Shown: positions 46,158 to 56,463, counted from the first letter of the stretch. The stretch: DNA of 64,000 bases from Buddleja alternifolia (GCA_019426215.1 CM033394.1:42282423-42346422); one strand, 5' to 3'. The notes: generated from the letters alone by a model not told the origin. Program-made: numbers and translations.

Positions 46158-46613
46158 CCTCAAGGGTCCAGTGTAATTGTTCCTATAATAAGAGTACTGG
46201 AGGGACTGACTGATGTAATTGTAGGAGCAAAGATGATCAGGAGTATTGATGAAATGCAGATCGGACGACCACCGATAACGAAACCTCATTCTATCAGCCC
46301 ACGGACATAATCTCCCTAAATCATACTTTCTAACACCTTCTGCTGCAGCTTTGCTTAATCGTGCCTGTTACATATATTTTACAATATATAGTTACAATGT
46401 CATCATGCATGAATGTGTAATTACTTTCCAGGAGGAAAGAAAAAAATCAGACGGTTGAAATTAAATGAGAAAAACCATAAGATAGAATGCAAACCTGGGC
46501 AATTCTGCAATGGCTATATGCCCATCATTTCCCCAACAACTAGCAAATGGAATAATTACTAGTAAAAATGATAATGGTAATATTATATGCAGTTGTTTGC
46601 AATTTTCCATCAT

Positions 46614-46841
46614 GATTTTTTCTTGCTACATATACACAAAATTAACTGTAATATTATGTGTGTGTATATTTATCAAGAAAAATTGAAGGGAAAGAAATAA
46701 AGTTTGGACTTTAATGGTGTATTCCTTGGCAACAATTTTGTACCAAATGGAAGTTAATTTGATTAGCTTATTCATGGAGAGGGAAAATTACATGTATCGT
46801 TGAATTCATCTTTCAGGCTAGCGTTATAAATGAATTTATTG
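46614..46841. other. Upstream region of nuclease 2
   Basis: About 230 bp of AT-rich sequence remain between the start codon on the minus strand and the first upstream transposon. If the gene is expressed, most of its promoter lies in or beyond the hAT MITE at 46842-47343. Confidence 0.45.
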
Positions 46842-47343
46842 TAAAGGTGTCAAGTGGGTCGGTCCGGGCATCCGGATGGACTTGGCTCGGGCCCATCTCG
46901 ATCAGGCCCACCAAATTTTTCTAAGTGGGCCGATCCAACCGGGCCTACGCCAATCCTTAGACGGACCTGTGCGAGCCCGGGACCTAGGACCAGCCTAAAA
47001 TACTATTTATGCAGGCCTGTTCTGACCCACTAACCAGGCCCGCTCAGACAAGGTATGGGCCAACCCACCATATTCTGACCGTTGGTCCAACAGTCTGAAT
47101 TTGAACTATTTTTTTCAACCATGTGAAAACAATTTTTTTTAGCAATGATGGCTGGGGCAGCCTTCACCACTTGGCTAGAGAGTTTTTTTGTTAATTACTA
47201 GACATCCAAATATTCCTAACCTTTTTTGAGTCTAGGCCGGGCTTGGTCTTGGTCCGTCCACATTCTAACTTAAATTTTCGAGCCCGGGCCTGAGCCTAGA
47301 CCGTGATAAACCCGACCGGTCCTCCTGCCACTTGACATCTCTA
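46842..47343. mobile_element. hAT MITE with GGGCC-rich arms
   Basis: 502 bp with TIRs TAAAGGTGTCAAGTGG (left) and, as complement, TAGAGATGTCAAGTGG (right). A perfect 8-bp TSD ATTTATTG flanks it (46834-46841 and 47344-47351). The arms are rich in GGGCC/GGCCC motifs. Non-coding. Confidence 0.9.
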
Positions 47344-47390
47344 ATTTATTGCTACTTTGCTCATTTTTATTTGGTTACATCATATAGAAT

Positions 47391-47580
47391 AATGCTATAT
47401 ACCATCAGTCATTGTTAACCGTCTCTTTTTAAAAAAAAAAAAAATTGGTAAGAATTGAATGCAATAAATGTATTCAATTTTATTTTCATAATTTATGTTT
47501 ATCATAACAAATAAATATCCTACTATATCATGGATCGGTGAAAAAATGATGAAGAATAAATGATGGTATATACAGCATTT
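47391..47580. repeat. Candidate short MITE (inverted repeat)
   Basis: AATGCTATATACCATCA at the left is mirrored by TGATGGTATATACAGCATT at the right, about 190 bp apart. No flanking duplication was identified. Either a degraded MITE or chance. Confidence 0.45.
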
Positions 47581-48107
47581 TTCTATCATATTACCCATTA
47601 GATAATGAAAAATTCTTCTATAAAAGAAGAGTCCTCTTTATTATATGAAATTAGCATGGTACATGTTACCAAACAGATTTAGTTATTTAATATTTATGTT
47701 TTTTTATTTTAATTCCTTAATTCGAGTCCTTGTTTATTTAATTCCATGTTGATTCAGTTTCCTATTTGTTTAAGGTTGTTGGAAACAAAATTGAAAGAAA
47801 ATACTTTCGAGAACTCGAAAGTCCTATAAGAATAAATCTTGTCCCAAGCCTAAACTAGACTATTTTATTATATTGATTCAAAAACTGAATGCTGAAAATA
47901 AACCTAAAGACCCTATTTATACCACTACTATAACTAGCATAGCAAGTTATTGACTTCTAATACAAAGGAAATAACTTAATCGACAAGGAAGCAAATTAAC
48001 AAGGAAACTCAATCAAACAAGGACTCAAATGAGGAAATAGAATAATATAATGTAATTAACTAATTCTTCGAAATCAACTTCATAACAATTCCTCCCCCCC
48101 TTAAAAA

Positions 48108-48526
48108 CAGACTTGTCCCCAAGGCTGAATTTTGGAATTTTCATCATTGTCTGGGACGTCGTTGGTGCATTCGTCAAGCCGAACGGCATGATTAAAGAAT
48201 CATAGTGATTGTTGTGGGTACAAAACGCACCCTTTGGAATTTTGCAAGATTTAGTCTGAGCTAACCACCCAAATATGTCAGTTCCATTAAAAATAGGGAG
48301 TAAATGGCCATGTGGTTGAGTGTTTGTAGTGGGAAGGTTTGAGAAATTCGATAAACGACGACCATACTAGTTACTATTGGTTCGAGGTTAGGGGCGGTGG
48401 TGTGACCGAGATGTTTTGGTGCGGGTGTGGCGAATTGTAGGGTAAAACTGGAGGAAGGTGGTGTAATTTCAGCGATGATGTCAGGGGTGCTGCTTTCGGC
48501 TAATGATACGGCAGGTCGGACCAAAT
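48108..48526 (-). pseudogene. Deleted Gypsy gag-RT remnant
   Basis: Read on the minus strand, a Ser/Pro-rich gag start leads to a gag motif (NGTDIFGWLAQT). It then jumps to a Ty3/Gypsy RT motif (LIMPFGLTNAP) and straight on to the pol end (FSLGDKSVFKGG). These parts are normally kilobases apart, so large internal deletions joined them. This identifies the inner element as Gypsy-derived. Confidence 0.75.
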
Positions 48527-48641
48527 TGTTGGAAACAAAATTGATAAAAACAGAATTTAAAGAAAATACTTTCGATAACTCAAAAGTCCTACAAGAATAA
48601 ATCTTGCCCTACAAGAATAAATCTTGTCCCACAAGAATAAA

Positions 48642-51600
48642 TAGGGATGGCAACGGGACGGGAATGGGACGGGTTGAGCAGGACTCATTTTCTGTCCCGT
48701 TAAAAAAAAATTGGACCCGGACCCGGTTGTTTCCCGGTCCTGCCTGGACCCGTCCCAGACCCGGTCATTTCCCGGCGGGTCCGGGTCCTTCCCGTTGGAC
48801 CCGGCATATTCTATTTTTTTGACAATTTTTTTGATCTTATTTTCACAAACGTATTGAAAACATATAAAATACGAAAATTACATCGAATTGATGATTCCAC
48901 GTAAACAAATCTACTACGAATCATCTGATACTTAAATGCAAAAAAAACACAAAATGAGTTCAAAAAAATAAAGTCAACTCCATACTTGAGTTTAAATCAT
49001 CAAACTAATTCACTAATCACTAATACATTCAATAAACAACCAAATAAAATAATTACGAGGTTTCAACAACTAATTCTTCATCTTCTTCCTCATCAAGCAT
49101 TGTGGGACAAGCTTCCAGACCACTAAACTTTGAACAAGTACCTAAAATAGAAAAACATAACTAATATTAATTTTATTGAATGTTATAGTGTAATACAAAA
49201 CGATTAAAATATAAATAAAAATTTACGTACCATTCCCCTCATTCCACAACCAACGTCGAGCACACATCAAAGCTTCCAGAGTAGATGGATGTAGTCTATT
49301 ACGATGGGGACTAACCAATCTTCCACTAGTGCTAAAAGCAGACTCAGAAGCAACTGTGGAGACTGGAATAGCTAAAATATCTTTTGCCATCTTCTGTAAA
49401 TTGGGATATTTAACCCCATTCGTTTTCTACCAACTCAATACATCAAACTCTGAAGTTCTAGGAAGGACACTCTCCTCCAAATAAAAATCCAATTCTGATG
49501 TGAGTGACGCTTTAGTAGAAAAATTTGAGCTTGAAGCCACAAATTGATCAAACATATCTAAGTGCTCACTCTCAGACACACTAGCAACACCTGATGACAT
49601 ACTTCCCGATTTTCCCGAACCACCAACACTCGATGTATCTTTCAAATTTGTACCAACTCTATTTTGGTAATCAACCAACAGATCATAACAACTTTGACGA
49701 ATTTCAACAATTTTAGATTGTGCACTTTCGGGATATATCAGTGGGAAATAAAACTCGACTAGCTTCATTTTGTACCTCGGATCCAAAACGGCAGCAACCC
49801 CCATTAAGATATGACAACTATCCCAATATTTTTCGTATTTCTCTAACATATCTTTTGCCATATCCTGGATCATCAGATTTGTACTCTTCACTCACTCATC
49901 TAATTTTACTTTGATTTCACAAATTTTTTGAAAATAAAAATTAGAAGTGGGATAAAGAGTACCAGAAAACATCTCAGTCACATTGTAAAAAAGTTTCAAT
50001 TTACTACAAATTTCAACCACATTCTCCCAGTCCTCTTCAATTAGTAAACTTCTATAGTGTATATCTCGTGCTTTAGCTCGTGGGAACACATGTTTATATG
50101 CTATTGCAGTTTCTAGCATCAAATACGTTGAGTTCCAACGAGTTTTACAATCGAGAGACAACTTTTTACCACAACTTACATTCAACTAACGTGCAACTTC
50201 CTCAAACTTTTCAACTCTAGCAGGTGAGGCAGTCCAATAAACAACACTATCATGTATTCTCTCAATTGTACTACTAATTGTTTCTAAACCATCTTTCACA
50301 ATTAAATTCAAAATGTGCTCACAACAGCGCATATGAAGTACCTTTCCATCTAAAAGCATGTCTTTCATAGGGAGTCTGTCCAACAGCCGTCTGAGCATTG
50401 CATCATTTTTCGTGCAATTATCTACCGTGATTGTTGATACTTTACGATCAATATTACAATCCATCAATGCGTTAGCTAGCAAATCACATAGCACATCTGC
50501 TGTATGTGGAGCCGGGACATAAACAAACCTATTAAATAATAAAACATTATAATTACATTTCTAAATACATATAACAAAAATATAATATAAAGTATTGAAA
50601 ATTAAAGTTACCTTAAAATGCAACTTTGTAATCTCCACGTGTCATCAATAAAATGTGCAGTAATTGTCATGAAACCCTTTTTGTTGTTGCTCGCTGTCCA
50701 CATATCAGTTGTAATTGCAACACGACACTTAAGCTTCTCTAAGGACTTATAAAATTTGACCTTCTCATCATTATAAATGCTAAAAATATCATTCTTTAAA
50801 GTGTTTCTTGATATCATGGTAAAGGCTGGTTGAAGACTAGCACTATATCTCCGGAACCCGACATGCTGAACTATACTAAGTGGATAATCATGCAAGATAA
50901 CCATTCTCGCAAGCTCACTCCTCGTATATTCTTGACTGAAAATATGTGTTGTAAGATCTTCAGCTCCACTAACTTTCTTACTTGTCTTGATTAGACTTTG
51001 ACGAATATCCAAGCCTCTTGGACGTCTTTTACAAGCCTTTTGGTAGTGCTTAAACAAACCTGTGGTCCCAAAATCAGGAGGAGCTTTAAGATGAATCTTG
51101 CAATACTTGCACTCTGCATATTGCATATCATCAACCTTTACTTTTTTGAAGTGTTCCCACATCTTAGATGTTTGTTTTCTCTTCCCACTCTCTTGAGGTC
51201 GAATATCATCAGTTTCTAAAGTAGCACATTCCTCCTCATGATTATCTCCTTCTATCATTTCAACTTCTATATTGTCATCTCCATGATTGATTGACTGAAC
51301 GGATTCTACTCCTTGTGATACCATCTGTGAAATTATAAAGACAGGTTATAAATTTTACAAAAAAAGAATCTATTTTACGCTTATTACACAATAAGTGAGG
51401 GGATGGATTAATAGTCGTTGAAGACTCAAACCACATGTTACTCTGATTTGTTTAAGCTGATATTAAAACCTTTGCTAAAAACTGACATAAGCAAACATCC
51501 CTAATTATACATTCATAATTCCTTCAGCAAACCCCTTCTGAACCCACCAAAGAAACCCACATTCCACATCAGCCATCCCTATTTTCCACTACAAGTCCAG

Positions 51601-52384
51601 AAGACCTTCTGAGGAAGAAAATGAGGAGAAAAATGTTTGTGGGTATTTTTACATGAATACCCCTTGAGGGTGCTATGGCTTCACCACAAAGAGATTTTGG
51701 GTCGGATTTTTTTAACCCTTTTTTAGTAAACACATATGGATGTTTGTTCAACTTCACGGTAAACTGATGGAGATGGTGTACTCCCACCAACTGTTCGACC
51801 AAATTTCCATACAAACAAATGAACAATCGCCATTAACATAGATCAAAACATACACTAATTTCACCAAAGGTACAATTTTCAAAACATACACTAATTTCAT
51901 TCATGAACATAGATCAAAAGTCCAAAGCATATCACATAAGAACTTAGAAAATTAAAGTCGAGTGAGTTCATCTCTTGAGAAATTAAAGCTTGAGCGTAAC
52001 AATTCGGACTTGGGAGGCGCCGTTCTGTTCTGTCTTCGCCGCCGTTCTGTCTTCGCCGCTGTCGCGGAACGATGGGGACTTGGGAGGCGCCGAGGGTTTT
52101 CTCTTCTGTTTGGTTTTGGCTGAAGGAGTTAGGAGGGGGGAGTAAAGGCAGCAGAACAGAAGGCTGCGTTTTTTTGTGAGGGAGAGGTAGGGTTTGTAGT
52201 TTACTAACTCACTTAATATAATTATATATTTAAAAAAATATATATTATACTAAAGGGACCGGCCGGGTCTTGAATTTCGAAACCTGGACCCAGACCCGGT
52301 CCCATTTTTTTGGACTCATTCCCGTCCCATTAGGGATGGGTCCGGGACGGGTACTCGTTAGACCCGGTCTCATTGCCATCCCCA
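48642..52384 (-). mobile_element. 3.7-kb hAT transposon carrying a decayed transposase
   Basis: Ends TAGGGATGGCAACGGGAC and, as complement, TGGGGATGGCAATGAGACC. Perfect 8-bp TSD AGAATAAA (48634-48641 and 52385-52392). Both subterminal regions are full of GACCCGG / CCGGGTC motifs. It lies inside the 5' LTR (on the minus strand) of the inner Gypsy derivative. The transposase is on the minus strand; the GC-rich stretch at about 52000-52200 should be its 5' leader. Confidence 0.9.
49053..51324 (-). pseudogene. hAT transposase (BED zinc finger, HATC dimerisation domain) with three nonsense codons
   Basis: Exon 1 (51324-50612) carries an acidic N-terminus, a BED-type finger (CKYCKIHL ... TGLFKHYQKAC) and the start of the catalytic core (AITTDMWTASNNKKGFM). 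A GT-AG intron (50611-50529) leads to exon 2 with TITVDNCTKNDAML, a conserved hAT Asp motif, and CEHILNLIV. In-frame stops lie at 50186-50188, 49892-49894 and 49427-49429. By comparison with the family these replace a Gln or Trp codon. The HATC domain follows (ASESAFSTSGRLVSPHRNRL, about 49370-49235), then a last small exon (about 49143-49053) ending in an acidic tail. It belongs to the RICESLEEPER-like plant hAT group. Inactive as read. Confidence 0.9.
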
Positions 52385-52690
52385 AGAATAAATCTTGTCC
52401 CAAGCCTAAACCTGACTCTTCTATTGATTCAAAAATTGAATGCAAAATAAACCTAAAGACCATATTTATACTACTACTATAACTTGCATAGCAAGTTATT
52501 GACTCCTAATACAAAAAAAAAAAAGACTTAATCAACAAGGAATCAAATTAACAAGGAAACTCAATTATACAAGGACTCCAAATAAGGAAATAAAATGATA
52601 TAATGTAATTAACTAATTTTTCGAAATCCACTTCATAACAAGGGCTTTAGTTATTTCCTTTCGTAGAGGAAGTCTTTAGTATATATATTG

Positions 52691-53423
52691 TAAGGGTATA
52701 CACGGTCGGGTTCGGGCGGTATTAGAAAAAAAAATTAACCTGACCCGACATGTGCGAGTTGACAAAATATCAAATCGAAAATGCATAATTATCTTTTCAA
52801 ACCGAGCGGTTCGGGTTGGTCGGATTTAATATTTTAGCGGGCGGGTTGGCGGGTTATCAAATTAAAGTTATAATTTTTACAACTTCATTGTAGTTATAAC
52901 TAGTTAGTAAGAAATGAAATATTATACTTGTTGTACATTTGAGTAAAAAATTTGAGTTGGTGAGAAATACACAAATAAGGGGTGTTATTAAATAAAATTC
53001 ATATTATCATGATTTTTAATGAGTGAAAAACTCTAAAATATTAATAAAATTAATGTTTTTTATAAATTTATCATCAAAATATACATGTACATATAAATTT
53101 TTCGTTCAAATCAAATAAAAACAAGTGTTCAAACGAGTCAATGTATTTGGTCAAATAAAAAATAAAGTATGTTACATGAATATGAATAAACAACTCTTAT
53201 TAGAGAATATATATGCATATATAGTTTTCAAAATTTAGCTTTAATCTTTAACTATATATAATTATACTTGTAACATAAATGATTAGCGGTCAGGTTGCGG
53301 GTTATGCGGGTTACAACAGTTATCAAACCCAACCCGCCACTATTATTTAATAATTTTAAACGGGCGATTTTCAGGCGGATCGGCTCGGGTTGAGCGGTTC
53401 GGGCGGGTTTATGTACACCCCTA
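52691..53423. mobile_element. hAT MITE in the outer 5' LTR
   Basis: 733 bp with ends TAAGGGTATACACGG and, as complement, TAGGGGTGTACATAAACC. A perfect 8-bp TSD ATATATTG flanks it (52683-52690 and 53424-53431). The arms have GGGCGGGTT / GGTTCGGG motifs; the centre is AT-rich. Non-coding. Confidence 0.9.
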
Positions 53424-53689
53424 ATATATTGTTAGGAGTTATGTTTTTTATTCATTCTCGTTGTTTCTAGGGAATAAAGAACCGATTTTAAGATTGGGGC
53501 AAACTTCAGTTTGTTGGGCAAGATTTATTCTTGTATAACTTTCGAGTTATCGAAAATATTTTCTTTCAATTTTGTTTTTATCAATTTGGTCTGACCTATC
53601 GTATTCCTTTGTTGACGACATGACCCGATCAACATAATCACTTTTCACTTCTGTGGAAGACAATTAGAAAAAACTTAACCTAGATGTGT

Positions 53690-54431
53690 AGTGCATGAGG
53701 GACGAGATATCAGAAGTGAAGGAAACCTTGAAGGATATCCTCATCGCCATCGCCGGAATGAATTCAACAAAACATGATGCAGGTTCCAGAGCGGCAGATT
53801 TGATGGCCAATTCGAGTGCCCAGAATTTCGGGTAGGAGGTTCTGCCTCCTCCCTCCCGATTATTCAGCAGCCGACGGTTCCAAAAGCAACGGCTCCCTCA
53901 GCTGCGCTATTGGCCATTTTCGACGACAAAGACTTCCTCGGTTGAATAGCCTGCACAGAACAACACCTCAAAATACACGAAATTGTGAGGGGAAGCTAAA
54001 ATTCAGCTCGCTATGGTGGCTATGGAAGTATCTACTCTCTACTAATTCAGATGACTCCGACAACACGAACCGAATTTAACATAGGCAGCGCTTTCGGAGG
54101 CGCTTATTAGATATGGCAGTCGTCTATCTAGTAATGCTTATGAATGATTGGCATCAATCCAGCAGATAGATTCAGTCGATACTTATATCGACCACTTTAT
54201 ACTTCTCGCCAATCAAGTTCTGGGGCTCTCAAAGGCACAATCCTTGGGATATTTTTTACACGGAATTTGACTGTTGCGATGAATTTGGCAAGGACTATTG
54301 AAGCTGACCTGCAACTTCAACCTTACGGTTCGACTCGGTATCAGTCCGAGCATATGCAAAAGTTTCCCGAATTCAGGCTTGGGGACAAGGCTGTTTTTAA
54401 TGGGGGAGGAATTGTTACGAAGCAGATTTAG
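53690..54431 (+). pseudogene. Gypsy gag remnant fused to the pol end
   Basis: A helical N-terminal part (about 53700-53760) is followed by a gag motif with DDKDFLG, then a TGA at 53943 where relatives have Trp, then TEQHLKIHE. After several shifts the gag C-terminal block NLARTIEADLQLQ appears (54282-54320). It is followed directly by the final pol codons FRLGDKAVFNGGG, which end inside the 3' LTR. Protease, RT, RNase H and integrase are absent. Confidence 0.7.
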
Positions 54432-54804
54432 TTATTTAATACTCATGTTTTCTTATTTTAATTCTTTAATTCGAGTCCTTGTGTAATTAGGTTTTCTTAT
54501 TTATCTAATTCCTTGTTGAAGTTTCTTAGTTGTTTAGGGCTTTAGTTATTTCCTTTCGTAGCTAGACGTCTTTAGTATATATATTGTTAGGAGTTATGTT
54601 TTTTTATTCATTCTTGTTATTTCTGAGGAATGAAGATTAAGCTTTAAGCTTGGGGCAAACTTCGGTTTGTTGGGCAAAATTTATTCTTGTAGGACTTTCT
54701 AGTTATCGAAAGTATTTTCTTTCAATTGTGTTTTCATCAATACATGCAGGTTAGGTGTGGATGACAATTGCTTATCTAAAAGTTTTGTTAAAATATTGTT
54801 CTCA

Positions 54805-56302
54805 AAGAAAATTAGTCCTGTAGTTATAGGTGGTTGGTAAAATTGGTCCCATTTTGTATTCAACTGGCAAAATTGGTCTATTATCTATTAAAGGCTCGCG
54901 AATTGTGTTCAAATTTGGCTAAAAAATTTCAATTTTGCCAGGTGACATGGGATTTTTCCAATTCCCAGCCAATTCAGCTTAGGTGGATTTTTTTTTTATT
55001 TTCATTAAATTTCAAAACAATGACATGGATAAAAGAACGAAGTTATCCAATTCTAATTAACAAGTGGAAAAGAATGTCAAGTAAGACATTATATAAAATC
55101 ATAAGTTCTTATTCTTAAAAACTGTTATGATAAATTAAATTAGATTTAACATACACAATTATAAGAAAAATGTTTACACAAAACCCACCCCCCCCAAAAT
55201 CCCCATCTTCTTCCTCAGGTCCACCCCACCCCCACCCCGCACTACACCCCCAAAACAGCCCTAGTGCCCTTGTTCCTCTTCCCAATCTCGTCATCATCGA
55301 CGGATAAAACCTACCCCACCCTCGCCCTAACCGAGATGTGTACCTACCGACACGCCGACGATTAGCGAGATGTTTTTTCTGGAGATTTATGCAATGAGAT
55401 GTGGATGTGGGCAGTGGTAATGAGCATTTTTCGGTGAAGATTTAAGGATGTTGGCAGTGGTTGTGGCCTGGGGGAGGTGGTCGATGGGAGGTTTTTTAGG
55501 TGGGGGGTGTTGGAGATGATGAACTATTTCTATTTTTTTTTTCTGGCTGAAATTAATTTTTAAAATATTTTCTATATTAATATTTAAGTTTTAATGTCTA
55601 ATTATTTTCTAACCTTTAAATATGAAAATTTCAAATTAATTAAATTTAGTAGTAGGTAATTGTAAATATTAAATCATTTTAGTTTTTTAGAATTAAGATT
55701 AATTTTATTAGAATATAAGAAATAGTTTAAAATATATCTCAATTGAAATTAATTTAAAATATTAATTAATTATAATTATTTCAAATATAAACTTTTGATT
55801 TATGTGCAATGTTGGCACTAAATTTTCTACATTCATATTTGTAAAGAAAAATTGTATAATTTCAATACTAACTTTTTTTGTAATAAAATATTATTTTATT
55901 CAAAGTCATAATCAATTAAAAATGTATAATTTTCTAATTTGTTTGATATTTTAATTTTTATATGTTTTTAATCTTCTTAATTTTTTAAGATAATTCTTCC
56001 CATGTCACTATTTTAAATTTAATGGAATTTTAGAAAAAGATTTATCTTGACACATTCTCTCTCCAAACAATGTCCAAATGACATCCTAGGTGTCATTTTA
56101 ACCTTATGAAAGCAACCCATGTCATCCACATCAGCAAAATTGGTTGGGAATTGAAATAATCCTAAATTTGAAGTTGTTACATGGCAAAATTTGTCCTCAA
56201 TTCGCAAGTTTTGATAGTTATAGGACCGATTTTGCTAGTTGAATAAGAATGGGACCAATTTTGTCACTCTTATAGCTACCAGACTAATTTTGCAATTTTG
56301 TC
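54805..56302. mobile_element. Non-autonomous Mutator-like element with long TIRs
   Basis: 1,498 bp with TIRs of roughly 200 bp (shared AAAATTAGTC, AAAATTGGTCCCAT and CAATTTTGCCA-type blocks). A perfect 10-bp direct repeat ATTGTTCTCA flanks it (54795-54804 and 56303-56312). The interior changes abruptly from AT-rich to a CCCACC-rich stretch (about 55180-55500) that looks like foreign DNA. I recognise no protein in it. No transposase. Confidence 0.85.
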
Positions 56303-56463
56303 ATTGTTCTCATGTAAAGATACTCATGAATATTTTTAAACTCGGACCGACAAGCAAATTAGAAAAGCTATCTGGTCACTGGTTTAACCGGTCCGACAGT
56401 TTTTAAAAAACTAGTTGAACCGCCTATATATATAATATAATATATATATATGTATGTACCAAG

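Larger units (their letters stand above)
44544..46183. mobile_element. TIR element (MULE-like) in intron 2 of nuclease 2, with two nested insertions
   Basis: The left end GGGATAATTACACTGGGC and the complement of the right end (GGAACAATTACACTGGACC) are long inverted repeats. They continue for about 90 bases with ACACCCT, CATGTAGTTT and CACATCTAA-type blocks. The right arm is broken by the CACTA element (45377-45775) and a GC-rich hAT MITE (45797-46157). No convincing TSD was found, so the class is inferred from TIR length. No coding region; the frame at 44943-45227 looks spurious. Confidence 0.65.
34663..46613 (-). pseudogene. Second S1/P1 nuclease gene: nine exons, one-base deletion in exon 1
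   Basis: Minus-strand exons: 46613-46495, 46364-46211, 44449-44345, 44263-44208, 43988-43905, 42603-42511, 41587-41520, 34938-34865 and 34757-34663. All have GT-AG borders. Exons 4, 5, 6, 8 and 9 are exactly the same length as in the gene at 13369-16457 (56, 84, 93, 74 and 95 bp). Exon 1 is 119 bp instead of a multiple of three. One base is missing in the conserved ICRIAQ block (about 46500-46510), and exon 2 would then meet a stop within four codons. Otherwise all nine zinc ligands are readable (CWGNDGH, PWAD, LHFIN, HFIGD, HHVWD). Exon 2 is seven codons shorter, lacking the LLP segment. Large TEs sit in introns 2, 5 and 7 and none in an exon. A sequencing error at the deleted base cannot be excluded; then this would be an intact gene of about 282 codons. 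Confidence 0.85.
47777..52640 (-). mobile_element. Inverted Gypsy-derived element nested in the outer LTR
   Basis: Both LTR copies run TGTTGGAAAC to TTCATAACA on the + strand: 47777-48087, and 48527-52640, the latter split by the hAT at 48642-52384. The polypurine tract, read as CCTCCCCCCC at about 48090, shows it is on the minus strand. The LTR shares its ends and AGTATTTTCTTTCAAT-type blocks with the outer element, so the two are related. The flanking 5-mers AAGGT and AGGGC differ at two positions, both transitions. Confidence 0.8.
47664..54739 (+). mobile_element. Gypsy-derived non-autonomous retrotransposon (outer element of a nest)
   Basis: The 3' LTR is 54413-54739 (TGTTACGAAG to TTTTCATCA). 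The 5' LTR starts at 47664 (TGTTACCAAACAGATTTAG) and ends at 53583, but is broken twice: by the inverted Gypsy derivative at 47777-52640 and by the hAT MITE at 52691-53423. The flanking 5-mers are GTACA and ATACA. The polypurine tract GGGGGAGGAAT precedes the 3' LTR. The internal part (53584-54412) keeps a gag remnant joined to the last codons of pol; protease, RT and integrase are deleted. Without insertions it is about 1.5 kb. Confidence 0.85.

Noticed and set aside
48642..52384. Alternative hAT boundaries giving a 10-bp direct repeat CAAGAATAAA
   Set aside because: The longer repeat pre-exists in the target LTR sequence. Trimming to TAGGGATGG / CCATCCCCA gives matching TIRs and the 8-bp TSD expected for hAT.
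55115..55297. Gly-rich minus-strand frame in the MULE interior as a captured gene
   Set aside because: It is made of a CCCACC-rich tract, is too short and too low in complexity to assign, and is kept only as a Pack-MULE hint.
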